Counted from the stretch's first letter, positions 34,202 through 44,584 are shown. The stretch is 49,979 bases of DNA from Vibrio caribbeanicus ATCC BAA-2122 (GCF_000165125.1 NZ_AEIU01000076.1:1-49979); one strand, 5' to 3'. Numbers and translations: made by a program. Notes: a model not told the origin generated them from the sequence alone.

Positions 34202-34705
34202 ATGCACATCAATACTCTAGATAAAGCCGGCATCATTAATGAACTCGTTTATGGTACAGATATCAATACTGCTGTACATGAAGGTCGACGTGCCGACTTT
34301 TCCCTTATCCTCTCCATGTTTTCAGACAACGCTTGTGAAAATTCCCCTATCGAAAGATTTGATGATCTAAATGAGACGGAAGAAGGATTAAGGAGGCGCT
34401 TTGATCTCCAATCACCACAACCTCTGCGCTCAAACCAAAAAAGCTATGAAATTGCCACAAAGCAATCTGACTTTTTCCATCGAGGTGGTTTACCAAGTGC
34501 GAAACTCTGCCACTGTATTCAACCTGACGCCTTGATATACCTTCCGGAGGATACCTGCGACTTACCAGAAGACGTCTACCATAATCTATCTGGTCATCAA
34601 CGTCGTAGTCTTGCGAGTAAAGAACCTAAGGCATCACTACCCACAGATCTTTACAGCCAATTAATTGAAGCAAGAAGATCTCATCAAATACAAACCCAAG
34701 TTTAA
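34202..34705 (+). CDS. VC2046/SO_2500 family protein, unknown function
   Basis: A 167-aa cytoplasmic protein recognised from the conserved Vibrio/Shewanella family. It starts LDKAGIINELVYGTDINTAV, then HEGRRADFSLILSMFSDNA, and has an FHRGGLPSAKLCHCIQPDAL stretch. RGG and CHC may matter, but no function is known. It lies near sodB as in V. cholerae (VC2045/VC2046, from memory), which supports the Vibrio assignment. AGAGG lies seven bases before the ATG. Confidence 0.88.
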   Translation: MHINTLDKAGIINELVYGTDINTAVHEGRRADFSLILSMFSDNACENSPIERFDDLNETEEGLRRRFDLQSPQPLRSNQKSYEIATKQSDFFHRGGLPSAKLCHCIQPDALIYLPEDTCDLPEDVYHNLSGHQRRSLASKEPKASLPTDLYSQLIEARRSHQIQTQV

Positions 34706-34905
34706 AAACCTTCAAGATCACATTTTTTTCTAGTTTATCTGTTGCACATGCAAACCCTTTACTCGTAAATGTGAATGACTCCAAACATTCAAACTACGGT
34801 CAAGTTATAAACAGGATAATTTGACCTTATTCACAACTAAAACACAGTTAATCTACCATCCTTTGTGGACACATTTTAACCACTAAGCCGATGACGGGGG
34901 CATAT

Positions 34906-35568
34906 ATGGAAATAAAAAATGCCGTAGTTTTAATTACCTCTGCAGGATCGCAGGTTGGGGGAACGCTCGCTCATCACTTTGCTTCTTTAGGCGCTACACT
35001 CGTTATATGTGATCAAGAAGGTGAAGATTTTTCATGCATATACGCACAATGCCTCAATATTTCTGATAATGTTTATAAATTCACAATCAGTGATAACTCA
35101 CTTGATTCAATCCACGGCCTCTTTGAGTTTATTGATTCTCATCTACATAGAACCCCTGACGTTTTGATCAATGCATTAACTCCTCAAGCTATGCCCAATA
35201 TCTTCGACCGTCATGGCAGTGATATCTTCACTCAAACACTATCAACTATGGCAGCAACGATGTTTAGCTTTGGACAAGCAACCGCTGAGAGAATGAGAGA
35301 AGAACAGAAAAACGGAGTAATCGTCAATGTAATCGCAACCCCTGAATATCAAGACTTATCGGGGTTTGCCAATGCAGCATCTATGGTTGCAGGGTTTACA
35401 CAAAGCTGGGCGAAGCAACTCACTCCTTTCAACATTCGCGTCGGAGGCGTCATCCCCTCTGTAGAGCACGAGGATGTTCGTTGGTCCGATATACGTGATG
35501 ACCTCATTAGAAACACAGAATATATCATTACTAACGACTATTTCAGTGGTCGGGTGGTCGCTGCGTGA
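34906..35568 (+). CDS. Degenerate short-chain dehydrogenase (SDR)-like protein
   Basis: About 220 aa from ATG MEIKNAVVLITSAGSQVGG. The fold is SDR-like: SAGSQVGGTLA is the nucleotide loop (Gly-rich), DVLINALTPQA takes the place of NNAG, VIVNVIATPE the Ser strand, and FANAASMVAGFTQSWAKQL the YxxxK helix. The catalytic Tyr and Lys are replaced (F-A-N-A-A), and the catalytic Ser strand is changed. It is therefore probably not an active oxidoreductase. A binding or regulatory role is possible. It follows the VC2046 family gene on the same strand after about 200 bases. Confidence 0.75.
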   Translation: MEIKNAVVLITSAGSQVGGTLAHHFASLGATLVICDQEGEDFSCIYAQCLNISDNVYKFTISDNSLDSIHGLFEFIDSHLHRTPDVLINALTPQAMPNIFDRHGSDIFTQTLSTMAATMFSFGQATAERMREEQKNGVIVNVIATPEYQDLSGFANAASMVAGFTQSWAKQLTPFNIRVGGVIPSVEHEDVRWSDIRDDLIRNTEYIITNDYFSGRVVAA

Positions 35569-35614
35569 ACTTCAAGGCTAAAATTTGCAAATTCTTAGTA
35601 CAAGCACCTTGGCG

Positions 35615-36085
35615 TCATCTTTGTACAGAGGCCAATACCCCATCTGCTGCGCTTTCTATTAAATCAAGTACCAATTCAAATCCCTGCTCACCACCATAAT
35701 AAGGATCGGGTATTTCGGAGTGAGAGGAGTCAGAATAACTGAGAAAAAGCTTAATCTTATGTTGATACTGTTTAGGACAAAATGCCATCAAGTCTTCCAT
35801 GTTATTGTTGTCTGCAGCCAAAATTAGGTCAAACTCCTCAAAGTCTTTTTGAATAATTTGCCTAGAGGCAATGCCATCAAAACTATACCCTCGCTGCTCT
35901 GCAGCCAAGCGAGACCTGGAGTCTGGTCTTTTACCTTGATGGAATCCTATCGTACCTGCAGAATCCACTGTTATCGGTAACGCCAACTGCCGAGCTTTTT
36001 TTCGCAATACAGCTTCACCAGTTGGAGAACGGCAAATATTTCCCAGACATACCACCAAAATGCTTTTCACTACTTCCACCGTCAT
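35615..36085 (-). CDS. Low-molecular-weight protein tyrosine phosphatase
   Basis: About 156 aa from the ATG at 36085, with GAGG eight bases upstream (the ATG two codons earlier sits too close to it). The P-loop CLGNICRSP (CX5R) and the general-acid IPDPYYGG motif are intact; SAGTIGFHQGKRPDSRS supports the call. It removes phosphate from tyrosine on proteins. In bacteria such enzymes often pair with a BY-kinase for capsule control, but no kinase or polysaccharide gene is adjacent. It is divergent from cobO. Confidence 0.93.
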   Translation of the reverse strand: MTVEVVKSILVVCLGNICRSPTGEAVLRKKARQLALPITVDSAGTIGFHQGKRPDSRSRLAAEQRGYSFDGIASRQIIQKDFEEFDLILAADNNNMEDLMAFCPKQYQHKIKLFLSYSDSSHSEIPDPYYGGEQGFELVLDLIESAADGVLASVQR

Positions 36086-36177
36086 ATACATATCCTCACC
36101 GTAGTAAACTAAAGGTTTTTGCATCTATTCCAATAAGCTATCATACGTGCCAGCTAGTCTATCTAAAAGGTATTACT

Positions 36178-36783
36178 ATGATTCAAGAAGTAGATAAAGA
36201 AGCTCGTCACAAGGCTCGTCAGCAAAAAGTAAAAGATAAAGTAGATGCAAGGGTCGCCGAAGCTCAAGAGGAAAAAGGACTATTTCTCATTATCACTGGC
36301 AATGGAAAAGGGAAATCGACGTCTGGGTTTGGAACGGTTGCAAGGGCGGTAGGCCACGGATTGAAATGCTCTGTCGCTCAGTTTATCAAAGGAACGTGGG
36401 ACAATGGTGAACGCAATTTGCTTGAAAAATTGGGCGTCGAATTTCAGGTAATGGCCACTGGCTTTACTTGGGATACCCAATGTAAAGAGAGTGATACTAA
36501 GGCTGCACAGCAGGTTTGGGTAGAGTGTCGACGTATGTTACAAGACGAGTCTATTCAGGTCGTTCTTTTGGATGAATTAACCTATATGGTCAGTTACGGA
36601 TATATTGAACTGGAGGAAGTCATCGAAGCAATCACAAACCGCCCTAAAATGCAGTCTGTCGTGGTTACGGGTCGGGGCGCACACCGCAGCCTTATCGATA
36701 TCGCGGATACAGTCTCTGAAGTCAAAAACATCAAGCATGCTTTCGATTCTGGCGTAAAAGCACTCAAAGGTGTGGATTGGTAA
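36178..36783 (+). CDS. cobO: Corrinoid adenosyltransferase
   Basis: 201 aa from ATG MIQEVDKEARHKAR, preceded by AAAAGG; upstream in-frame codons are within the divergent gene and are not used. The P-loop is TGNGKGKSTSGFG; VVLLDELTYMVSYGYI and VVVTGRGAHRSLIDIAD match BtuR/CobO. It transfers the adenosyl group of ATP to cob(I)alamin. No cobalamin riboswitch is seen upstream. Single gene; ends at a strong hairpin. Confidence 0.96.
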   Translation: MIQEVDKEARHKARQQKVKDKVDARVAEAQEEKGLFLIITGNGKGKSTSGFGTVARAVGHGLKCSVAQFIKGTWDNGERNLLEKLGVEFQVMATGFTWDTQCKESDTKAAQQVWVECRRMLQDESIQVVLLDELTYMVSYGYIELEEVIEAITNRPKMQSVVVTGRGAHRSLIDIADTVSEVKNIKHAFDSGVKALKGVDW

Positions 36784-36810
36784 AAGAAGATAAGAAAGCA
36801 ATTTATTTTG

Positions 36811-36853
36811 AAACAAACGTCTTGAGCATAGCAAGCTAGCAAGACGCTTGTTT
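36811..36853. terminator. Bidirectional terminator between cobO and the protease gene
   Basis: 14-bp stem AAACAAACGTCTTG / CAAGACGCTTGTTT (one G-U) with a 15-base loop. It lies between two convergent genes and serves both. Confidence 0.8.
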
Positions 36854-36862
36854 GACCATTTG

Positions 36863-37669
36863 TTAGATAGAGCCGTCCTCAATAGCCTTAGTAATCCATT
36901 CAAGATAATGATGAACACTCATATAAATACCTGGTTCTGATGCCGAAGCATAGCCCAAACTCCAACTGACTATGCCTGCTAAGTAATACCTTTCATTGTA
37001 CTTATAAATAAGGGGACCACCACTATCCCCACTCCCGAGTTCAATACCGTCACGAGCTGCGCACAAGGCAAATTCGTCAAGTTGTGAGTATGGTGATGGT
37101 ACTTTTAGGTTCTGACAAGTTTGTTGATCAATAAAATCGACGATCGCTTTTTGAAGCCGTCGAGGATAGTTACTTCCACTGCCCTCTTCTAGTGTCATAT
37201 TACCCCAACCAGCGACTGTCATTTCCGTATCTGTGGTGAGCCATTGGAAACGTGTATCATCAATGATATCGATTGGATTGGACTTCGCAGGTTCGGTCAA
37301 ACGAATAAGGGCTATATCATTGACCAGAGAGAAGGAATCATAGCCTGCGTGAGTAAAGATTTTTTCTGCTGATTGAGGAGCGTATGCAGATTCAGCCAAA
37401 CCAATATCATGCACGCCCACGACGATAGATAACTCGTTCACTTGCACTCCCTCAACACAATGTGCGGCGGTGACTAACAAGTCAGGTTGAATCAAAGACG
37501 CTCCACAATAGAAACCATCTTATGGCGTTGAACCCTTCGAGTAAAGAGCAGCAATAAATGGAAATTCATCTGCTTTAGCTAATTGCCCTGAAATGATAGA
37601 ACGAGCCTGAACAGATATTGAAATAGCAATGAATACAGAGAGAAATAGAAAACGACCTAGAATAAACAT
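36863..37669 (-). pseudogene. Trypsin-like serine protease with in-frame stop codon
   Basis: Read from the ATG at 37669, the frame gives a signal peptide (MFILGRFLFLSVFIAISISV), an activation site ARSIISGQLAKADEF, then FIAALYSKGSTP and TAA at 37520-37522. It goes on without shift as DGFYCGASLIQPDLLVTAAH with the catalytic His, NDIALIRL (Asp) and GSGDSGGPLIY (Ser). The triad is thus intact on both sides of one nonsense codon (CAA to TAA is the simplest change). Full length would be ~268 residues, a normal chymotrypsin-fold secreted protease of Vibrio. A 262-bp element sits 70 bases upstream of the start and may have replaced its promoter. Restart at TTG 37495 would lack a signal, so the gene is probably dead. 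Confidence 0.85.
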
Positions 37670-37739
37670 ATTGTTTCGCCATCCTTTAGCAGCATAATAA
37701 GTTATCGAATGACGGAAGCTAACACTTTGAATAAAAATA

Positions 37740-38001
37740 TACCCAAGTGACTTCAAAATGCAGGATCCAGAGCGATGCCACAGTGTTGAGTTCAAGGAAA
37801 ATAACGCCGTGGAATAGCCGTCTCTTACCAAGTTGTTTGACGATGAAATCAGCGCTGTGGCACGCTCCCGAAGGGCGAGTTGCCTTGCTTTACATGCGTC
37901 GTTACCGATTTTCAATTTAGATGACTAGATTTTCAAATCGTTGCCTTACCTGTAAAGCAAACCACTCTCGCTGAACCTAGCATCTTGAGGTTACTTGGGT
38001 A
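37740..38001 (+). mobile_element. 262-bp MITE-like element, copy B
   Basis: Same length and orientation as copy A, beginning TACCCAAGTGACTTCAAAAT and ending ATCTTGAGGTTACTTGGGTA, flanked by TA (37738-37739 and 38002-38003). It differs from copy A by scattered substitutions. An open frame on its minus strand (starts MKIGNDACKARQLAL) runs out of the element and joins the protease reading frame in phase. Confidence 0.9.
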
Positions 38002-38043
38002 TATGTAAATACTCAAATCTCGCTTGGATAACAAGAGATATAT

Positions 38044-38066
38044 AAAGCGCGCTTATCGCGCGCTTT
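38044..38066 (-). terminator. Terminator of asmA
   Basis: GC-rich 9-bp stem AAAGCGCGC / GCGCGCTTT with loop TTATC, eight bases past the asmA stop; the minus-strand tail is ATAT. Confidence 0.7.
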
Positions 38067-38073
38067 TACAGTG

Positions 38074-40257
38074 CTAGTTGAATAAACCTTTTAGCAACTT
38101 GTTGACTGCATCCTTGGTTTTTTCATCTTTTATTTTATCTCCCAGCTTTTCATCAAGTTTTTTCAAACCACGATCAATTTCTTTTTGCGCTTTTTGTTTG
38201 AGCACTTCATCAAACACCAATTTAAACTTAGGATCAGCCCACTTTCCTGAAATATTAATCGGAATTGTAATATCCCTAAGTTCATCAATATCTTTTCCAC
38301 CTTGTCCGGAAAGAGAGCCAACAATGGAGGTTCTTAGCAAGAAATCAACATCCTGTTGTAAATAATTGGCCTTCCCCTCACCATGAATACGCAGAAGTGG
38401 TGATTGGATCGATAGATCATTGGTCGACACAGTTCCTTTATTCAGCTTCAATGTCGCTTGCAACGCACTAAAATCTGTCTTCAATGGCTCATTCTGTTTC
38501 TCAACTTCTTTACCTTTGAACTTAGCGTAATTTTCACGAATCAATTGAGCAACATTGATTCCATTTACCGCACCATCTTCAAATAGAATCGATACTGTTC
38601 CAGCAAGATTTTTCTTTATTCCATTCACTGTCAGGCTCTTTCCACTGATATCAACATTGATATTACCGGTACCTTCTAGCTTATCGTTCTCCAACACATC
38701 ACGTAAAAGAGGCTGAACCTTAACACCTTTAAGCTGCTTCTTTACCACATAAGATGCTGGTGATTGACGTGCATCTAAACGAGCATTTGCTTTAATTGAC
38801 CCCTGATAAAGGTTTGAAGAAAATGAACTTAACTTAACGATACCCTCTTTGATAGAGAAATTTGCATCAACATTTTGCATGCGTGCATTACTGGCTTTAA
38901 ATGCATCTATTGCAATCTTCCCTTCAACATCCAGAGTTTTCAAAGCAGATAAATCAGGCTCTTTTTCATCGGATTGCTCAGGTTGTGATTGCTCAGGTTT
39001 TGATTGAGAACTTTTAGGTGCCGTTGGAGTTTCGCTAGCAACTTCATCATGCGAGGGCTCATTAACAGAACGAGATAGACCGAGAAACTCATCTAAATCT
39101 ATATTCGGACTATGTAAAGAAAAACGGATTTTAGGTATATCAGATAAAGTAGCGTCCGTCTTCCCATCGAATAACAAGTCATTTGCGGCCAGTTTTTTCA
39201 AAACAAAACTCAAGTGTTTTTGAGTAATATCAAAAGACAAAGTTGAGTCCATATCGATATTCATGGGAGACTGTGGCAGGGATGCTCCTTGTAATGTTGC
39301 TTTAAGCTTTAACGGGCCCATCAATAGCTTAGTCATTTCTGGATCTATCGTTAAAGTCGATGAACCTTTCAAATCTAAGTCTAAACCAGAAGCCTGACCA
39401 ACGACCTCATAAGTCAACGAGTTTGCTTTACCGAAAGCAAAAGTATCCAGTCCAATCACCGCTCGTTCAATCTTGGTCTGAGGGTCACTGAGAGAGGCAT
39501 CTAACTCAATATCACGCAAAGTATAAGAAACTAAATCTTGCTGAAGCTTAAATTCTGCACGTCCTTGAGTGGCAAACTTTTGCTGATTATTCTGACCTTT
39601 CATCGCAAAATCGATTTTTGTCCATTGGTCAAACGCAAATTCAGAAAGTTGGAAGCTAACATCATAAAGTTTTGTATAAGTGCCCGCTTTTCTGTCTTGG
39701 ATCTCAACAGAAGTATCTGAAACCGTTATACCAGCTAAATTAATCGACCAATCGTCAGTACTTAACCCTGTACCTGAACCATCTTTAGATGAACTTACAT
39801 TGTCTGATTGAGGCGCTGTACTCTGCGCGCTACTTGATACTGTTTGCTGCTCGGTTACTGATGATTTTTGACTTAATACATCGATATTTCTCTTACCGTC
39901 TTTAAGGGTTTCTATATGTAATTCCGCACCGCTAAGATTTACATTCCCTATCTCAAGTTTTTTTTGAAGCAGTGGTATCACGGAAACATCGATGCCGATT
40001 GTATCGACTTTGAATAAATTCTGATTCTCAAATTCATCTGGATTGCGAAGTTCAGTTTTACCTAAAGAAAAACCAAGTGAAGGAAAGAATTGCCATTGAA
40101 TGTCCCCATCGACAACGAGATCAAGACCTGTATTTTTCTTTACCTGCTCGACGAGCAATGGCTTAAATTGATTTGGGTCAACCAAGGTGACTAACGCCAA
40201 TAACGCTATCGATATGGTCAAAATGACAATACCAAGTACCAAAAGCAGTTTCTTCAT
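38074..40257 (-). CDS. asmA: AsmA family outer-membrane assembly / lipid-transport protein
   Basis: A 727-aa inner-membrane-anchored periplasmic protein. A single N-terminal TM (LLLVLGIVILTISIALLALV) is followed by the AsmA signature DPNQFKPLLVEQVKKNTGLD, DGDIQWQFFPSLGFSLG and a DUF3971/AsmA-2-type C-terminal domain (RLDARQSPASYVVKKQLKG, DGAVNGINVAQLIRENYAK). A Pro/Gln/Ser-rich linker lies at about 400-430. AsmA-like proteins bridge the periplasm and move phospholipid to the outer membrane. The gene lies next to udk. Confidence 0.95.
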   Translation of the reverse strand: MKKLLLVLGIVILTISIALLALVTLVDPNQFKPLLVEQVKKNTGLDLVVDGDIQWQFFPSLGFSLGKTELRNPDEFENQNLFKVDTIGIDVSVIPLLQKKLEIGNVNLSGAELHIETLKDGKRNIDVLSQKSSVTEQQTVSSSAQSTAPQSDNVSSSKDGSGTGLSTDDWSINLAGITVSDTSVEIQDRKAGTYTKLYDVSFQLSEFAFDQWTKIDFAMKGQNNQQKFATQGRAEFKLQQDLVSYTLRDIELDASLSDPQTKIERAVIGLDTFAFGKANSLTYEVVGQASGLDLDLKGSSTLTIDPEMTKLLMGPLKLKATLQGASLPQSPMNIDMDSTLSFDITQKHLSFVLKKLAANDLLFDGKTDATLSDIPKIRFSLHSPNIDLDEFLGLSRSVNEPSHDEVASETPTAPKSSQSKPEQSQPEQSDEKEPDLSALKTLDVEGKIAIDAFKASNARMQNVDANFSIKEGIVKLSSFSSNLYQGSIKANARLDARQSPASYVVKKQLKGVKVQPLLRDVLENDKLEGTGNINVDISGKSLTVNGIKKNLAGTVSILFEDGAVNGINVAQLIRENYAKFKGKEVEKQNEPLKTDFSALQATLKLNKGTVSTNDLSIQSPLLRIHGEGKANYLQQDVDFLLRTSIVGSLSGQGGKDIDELRDITIPINISGKWADPKFKLVFDEVLKQKAQKEIDRGLKKLDEKLGDKIKDEKTKDAVNKLLKGLFN

Positions 40258-40345
40258 CCAAATGGTCCTTTCTTAACTGATTTTCGAGCTTTTAACTGAT
40301 TTCAGATAGTGATTAAAATACTATGGACGCTATAGCGCCCATAAA

Positions 40346-40370
40346 AAAGTGACACTAAAAGTGCCACTTT
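40346..40370 (-). terminator. Terminator of udk
   Basis: 10-bp stem AAAGTGACAC / GTGCCACTTT (one G-U) with a 5-base loop; on the minus strand it is followed by TTTTT. It lies 38 bases past the udk stop. Confidence 0.75.
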
Positions 40371-40407
40371 CATAAAAAAAAATAAAGAGAAGAATTGAAT
40401 TTCTACG

Positions 40408-41049
40408 TTAAGCTTTCAAAAGTCTTGCAATGTGCGCTTTCAATACGTCAATCGCGATACGGTTTTTCCCGCCACGAGGCACAATAATATCTGCATACTG
40501 TTTTGACGGTTCAATAAATTGCATGAACATAGGACGAACCGTATCTTGATACTGTTTTAAAACAGAGTCCATTTCACGACCACGCTCTTCAACATCTCGC
40601 TTAACCCTTCTCAGTAAACAGATATCTAATGGCGTATCCATAAATACAGTAGCATGCATAAGTTGACGAAGGCGGGGATCTGTCAGGAGTAGTATACCCT
40701 CCAGTATAATCACTTTTTTAGGTGTTACCTGTGTGGTATTCGCTGTACGAGTGTGCTCTGAGTAGCTGTACTCTGGAACCTCGACCGAATACCCTTGCAT
40801 TAATTGCTCTAAGTGTTGACATAGTAAATCATGATCAAATGCGTTTGGATGATCGTAATTCGTCTTTACGCGCTCTTCCATGCTCAAATGGCTTTGATCG
40901 TTATAATAGCAATCTTCGGTAATCACACCAATTTGATGGTCGCCGACCTTTTCACGAAGTTCATTGTAAATGGTACTAGCGATGAGGCTTTTCCCAGAAG
41001 CAGACGCGCCAGCAATACCGACGATGACGCATTGATTATTATCAGACAT
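40408..41049 (-). CDS. udk: Uridine kinase
   Basis: A 213-aa cytosolic enzyme. The P-loop is [35 protein letters not shown] and [11 protein letters not shown] are the uridine-site motifs, and [15 protein letters not shown] and [12 protein letters not shown] complete the family pattern. It phosphorylates uridine and cytidine with ATP or GTP in pyrimidine salvage. It and udp lie at the same conserved locus. Normal length. Confidence 0.97.
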   Translation of the reverse strand: MSDNNQCVIVGIAGASASGKSLIASTIYNELREKVGDHQIGVITEDCYYNDQSHLSMEERVKTNYDHPNAFDHDLLCQHLEQLMQGYSVEVPEYSYSEHTRTANTTQVTPKKVIILEGILLLTDPRLRQLMHATVFMDTPLDICLLRRVKRDVEERGREMDSVLKQYQDTVRPMFMQFIEPSKQYADIIVPRGGKNRIAIDVLKAHIARLLKA

Positions 41050-41274
41050 TATTCTTGCACCCGATGATTTTAATTGGTGTCACATGCTAATACTATAAGC
41101 GCTCGTTTAAATACGCCGCTTGCATTAGTGCCCTTTCAGACAAACTGCCCGATTATAAGGAGTAAACGGCTCAGTGGCTAGAGAGAATTGAACAGATTTT
41201 TATAAATCATCTCTTGTCAGATGCCAACCAACCGATTGCGTAATCTGAACTCTTCAACCTAAGCTTTACACCGA

Positions 41275-42348
41275 TTAATCAAGCATAGTAAACGAGATAG
41301 CTTCTGGTTTTTCTTTACTGCACCAATAGAGTTTAGCGCCCACTTTCTGTGCGAGTGCAAAATACTCTCTAGCATGCTCAGAGTTAGGGCGTCCGACAAC
41401 GCTTGGTAGACCTTTATCGATATCCTCTCGAATCTGGATATGTAAAGGAAGTTGAGCCAACAGATCCAAACTCAGTTCTTGACTCATCTGTACTGCCCCC
41501 CCTATACCAAAAATATTTTCCTTCTCTCCACAATGACTGCAAATGTGATAACTCATATTTTCAATCACACCAATTACAGGCACCTCTACTTTTTCAAACA
41601 TAGCCGCTCCCTTTCGAGCATCAGCCAATGCCAAATCCTGTGGTGTTGTCACAATAACAGCACCGGTAACAGGAACCTGCTGCGCCAAGCTTAGTTGTAT
41701 ATCTCCTGTCCCAGGAGGCATATCTACAAAAAGGTAATCTAAGTCAGGCCATTCCGTTTCATTAAGCAATTGTGCCAGCGCTTTTGAAGCCATTGGACCA
41801 CGCCAAATCGCGGCTTCATCTTGAGAAACTAAATAACCGATTGATTGAGTGTATATTCCCTTAGTATGAATCGGTTGCATCCATTTATTATCACGAACTT
41901 CTGGCTTCTCGTCTGTGGTGCCGAGCATTAAAGGAACCGATGGACCATAAATATCCGCGTCTAACAATCCTACCCGCGCACCAGATGCTGAGAAGGCCAG
42001 AGCAAGATTAACTGCTGTTGTTGATTTACCAACCCCTCCTTTCGCTGAAGTCACGGCAATGATGTTCTTTACACCTTGGACACTGCGACTCAAATGAGTT
42101 TCCAATGCTTTGATTCGAGTCGAAATCTGATACTGGAAGGGCTCTACGTGTTTGTGTTCAAACTGCGACTCTATCCAACACATCAAGGCATCTTTCAGCT
42201 CATGGTTTGCATAAGGAATGGTAATTTTAACTCCCCCCCCGTCCAAAGTAACCCAGCGTTCAAGTTTTGCCCAATCTGTAATCAAACATGGATGTTCAAA
42301 CTGACAGAACCAGTCACAAAAATCTTGCCGTACATTTAGTTTTTGCAT
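41275..42348 (-). CDS. apbC: Mrp/ApbC iron-sulfur cluster carrier ATPase
   Basis: A 357-aa P-loop protein. It has a deviant Walker A, SAKGGVGKSTTAVNLA, GLLDADIYGPSVPLML, and IENMSYHICSHCGEKENIFG with the CxxC that holds the bridging [4Fe-4S] cluster. The N-terminal ~95 residues form a partial MIP18-like region. It loads Fe-S clusters onto apo-proteins. It is divergent from metG with a 164-base gap, an order that I recall from other vibrios and E. coli. Confidence 0.96.
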   Translation of the reverse strand: MQKLNVRQDFCDWFCQFEHPCLITDWAKLERWVTLDGGGVKITIPYANHELKDALMCWIESQFEHKHVEPFQYQISTRIKALETHLSRSVQGVKNIIAVTSAKGGVGKSTTAVNLALAFSASGARVGLLDADIYGPSVPLMLGTTDEKPEVRDNKWMQPIHTKGIYTQSIGYLVSQDEAAIWRGPMASKALAQLLNETEWPDLDYLFVDMPPGTGDIQLSLAQQVPVTGAVIVTTPQDLALADARKGAAMFEKVEVPVIGVIENMSYHICSHCGEKENIFGIGGAVQMSQELSLDLLAQLPLHIQIREDIDKGLPSVVGRPNSEHAREYFALAQKVGAKLYWCSKEKPEAISFTMLD

Positions 42349-42512
42349 AGCTACCCCACAACCATTTTTACGCCATTATACTCGAATGATGCCACCTTTC
42401 TGAACCACAAAAAAACTACGGGGATCGACTAAGTCATAGCTTGGAGTAGGAGTGCGGATAGGGTAAACTTAGCCCCTATAACTACCAATTATTAACAAAG
42501 CGATTATTAAGT

Positions 42513-44573
42513 ATGGCAAACGATTCAAGCAACCCAAACCCTAGGAAACTTTTGGTTACCTGTGCTCTCCCTTATGCCAATGGTTCCATCCACCTCGGTC
42601 ACATGTTAGAGCATATTCAAGCTGACATTTGGGTTCGCTACCAGCGACTTCGTGGTAATACAGTAAACTTTATCTGTGCTGACGACGCGCATGGCACGCC
42701 AATTATGCTTAAAGCGCAGCAAATGGGGCTTACCCCAGAAGAAATGATCGCCGCAGTCAGTGAAGAGCATCAAAAAGACTTCGCTGGTTTTGATATTAGT
42801 TTCGACAATTATCACAGTACCCACTCTGAAGAAAACAGAGAGCTTGCTTCACATATTTACCTAGAGCTTAAGAAGAACGGCTTCATCTCAAGCAGAACGA
42901 TTTCACAGCTGTTCGACCCTGAAAAAGAAATGTTCTTGCCTGATCGCTTTGTTAAAGGTACTTGCCCTAAATGTAAGTCTGAAGATCAATATGGTGATAA
43001 CTGTGATAACTGTGGTGAAACATACAGCCCAACAGAGCTTATAGAGCCTAAGTCAGCTGTCTCTGGCGCGACGCCAATAATGAAAGATTCAGAGCACTTC
43101 TTTTTTGACCTACCCCAGTTCGAAAGCATGCTTCAAGAATGGACGCGTTCAGGCTCTCTTCAAACTGAAACCGCGAACAAAATGCAAGAATGGTTTGAGT
43201 CAGGTTTACAACAGTGGGATATTTCACGTGATGCTCCATATTTCGGTTTTGAAATCCCCGGAGAAAAAGATAAGTTTTTCTACGTATGGCTAGACGCTCC
43301 AATTGGGTATATGGGTTCATTTAAAAACCTTTGTAACAAGCGTTCTGATCTAGATTTTGAGGAATATTGGAGAAAAGATAGTACCGCTGAATTGTACCAT
43401 TTTATCGGTAAAGATATTGTCTATTTCCATAGTCTTTTCTGGCCTGCAATGCTAGAAGGTTCGGGATTCCGCAAGCCTAATAATGTTTTTGTACATGGAT
43501 ACGTCACAGTTAATGGTGCGAAAATGTCAAAATCGAAAGGGACATTCATAAAAGCAAGCACCTACCTTGAGCACTTAGATCCTGAGTGTCTGCGTTATTA
43601 CTACGCAGCGAAACTTAATAGCCGTATCGATGATCTCGACCTTAATTTAGAAGACTTTACTCAAAGAGTGAATGCTGATGTAGTCAATAAGATTGTTAAT
43701 CTCGCATCGAGGAACGCTGGCTTTATTACCAAACGCTTCGATGGCCAACTATCAGCCACCTGTAACGAACCAGAACTCTATCGTGAATTTGCTTCAGCAG
43801 CAGATAACATTGCAGAACTCTACGAAACTAGAGAGTTTAGCCGCGCGATTCGCGAAATTACCGCACTGGCTGACAAAGCCAATCAATATGTAGATGAAAA
43901 AGCGCCTTGGGTAGTTGCGAAAGAAGAAGGTAAAGAACAAGAACTGCAAAATATCTGCTCTGTAGGCATCAACTTATTCAAAGTGTTGATGACCTACCTC
44001 AAGCCGGTGATGCCTGCTTTGGCCGCTCGCACTGAAGCGTTCTTAAATAAAGAACTGACTTGGAGTGACTTGTCTACCCCACTAGAGAGTCATAAGATCA
44101 CTAAGTTTAAAGCGCTTTTTAATCGCATCGATCCTAAAAAAGTGGATGAGATGCTTGAATCATCGAAAGAAAGCGCCTCGGTCGAAGTTAAAGAACAAAC
44201 GCAGCCTGCACAAAACGCAACAGAACTAAGTAAAGACCCCATTGCAGCAGAAATTGATTTCGATGATTTCGTAAAAGTTGATATGCGTGTGGCTCGTATT
44301 ATTTCTTGTGAAGAGGTGCCAAAGGCGAATAAGCTCCTAAAGTTTCAGCTGGATATCGGCGGTGAAACTCGTCAGGTGTTTTCTGGAATTAAATCAGCGT
44401 ACAAGCCTGAAGATCTTGAAGGCAAACTTACCGTCATGGTAGCGAATCTTAAGCCAAGAAAAATGAAATTTGGTATGTCTGAAGGCATGATCTTAGCTGC
44501 GGGCCCAGGCGGTAAGGATCTTTGGATACTAGAGCCACACGATGGCGCTCAACCAGGAATGCGGATTCTATAG
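42513..44573 (+). CDS. metG: Methionyl-tRNA synthetase
   Basis: A 686-aa class I synthetase. The HIGH motif appears as [17 protein letters not shown], the zinc-binding knuckles as [19 protein letters not shown], and KMSKS in [11 protein letters not shown]. The C-terminal ~110 residues are the EMAP-II/Trbp111-like tRNA-binding domain ([27 protein letters not shown]), which makes the enzyme a dimer. It charges tRNA(Met) in the cytosol. An ATTAAG stretch precedes the ATG with no strong SD. A terminator follows. Confidence 0.99.
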   Translation: MANDSSNPNPRKLLVTCALPYANGSIHLGHMLEHIQADIWVRYQRLRGNTVNFICADDAHGTPIMLKAQQMGLTPEEMIAAVSEEHQKDFAGFDISFDNYHSTHSEENRELASHIYLELKKNGFISSRTISQLFDPEKEMFLPDRFVKGTCPKCKSEDQYGDNCDNCGETYSPTELIEPKSAVSGATPIMKDSEHFFFDLPQFESMLQEWTRSGSLQTETANKMQEWFESGLQQWDISRDAPYFGFEIPGEKDKFFYVWLDAPIGYMGSFKNLCNKRSDLDFEEYWRKDSTAELYHFIGKDIVYFHSLFWPAMLEGSGFRKPNNVFVHGYVTVNGAKMSKSKGTFIKASTYLEHLDPECLRYYYAAKLNSRIDDLDLNLEDFTQRVNADVVNKIVNLASRNAGFITKRFDGQLSATCNEPELYREFASAADNIAELYETREFSRAIREITALADKANQYVDEKAPWVVAKEEGKEQELQNICSVGINLFKVLMTYLKPVMPALAARTEAFLNKELTWSDLSTPLESHKITKFKALFNRIDPKKVDEMLESSKESASVEVKEQTQPAQNATELSKDPIAAEIDFDDFVKVDMRVARIISCEEVPKANKLLKFQLDIGGETRQVFSGIKSAYKPEDLEGKLTVMVANLKPRKMKFGMSEGMILAAGPGGKDLWILEPHDGAQPGMRIL

Positions 44574-44584
44574 TCAATAGAATT

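Larger units (their letters stand above)
37670..38073. other. Intergenic region mainly occupied by repeat element copy B
   Basis: About 400 bases between the protease pseudogene and asmA. It holds copy B of the 262-bp element and the asmA terminator. Only ~70 bases are left for a native protease promoter. Confidence 0.75.

Noticed and set aside
36085-36177. Cobalamin riboswitch upstream of cobO
   Set aside because: The gap is only 92 bases and has no B12-box-like sequence.
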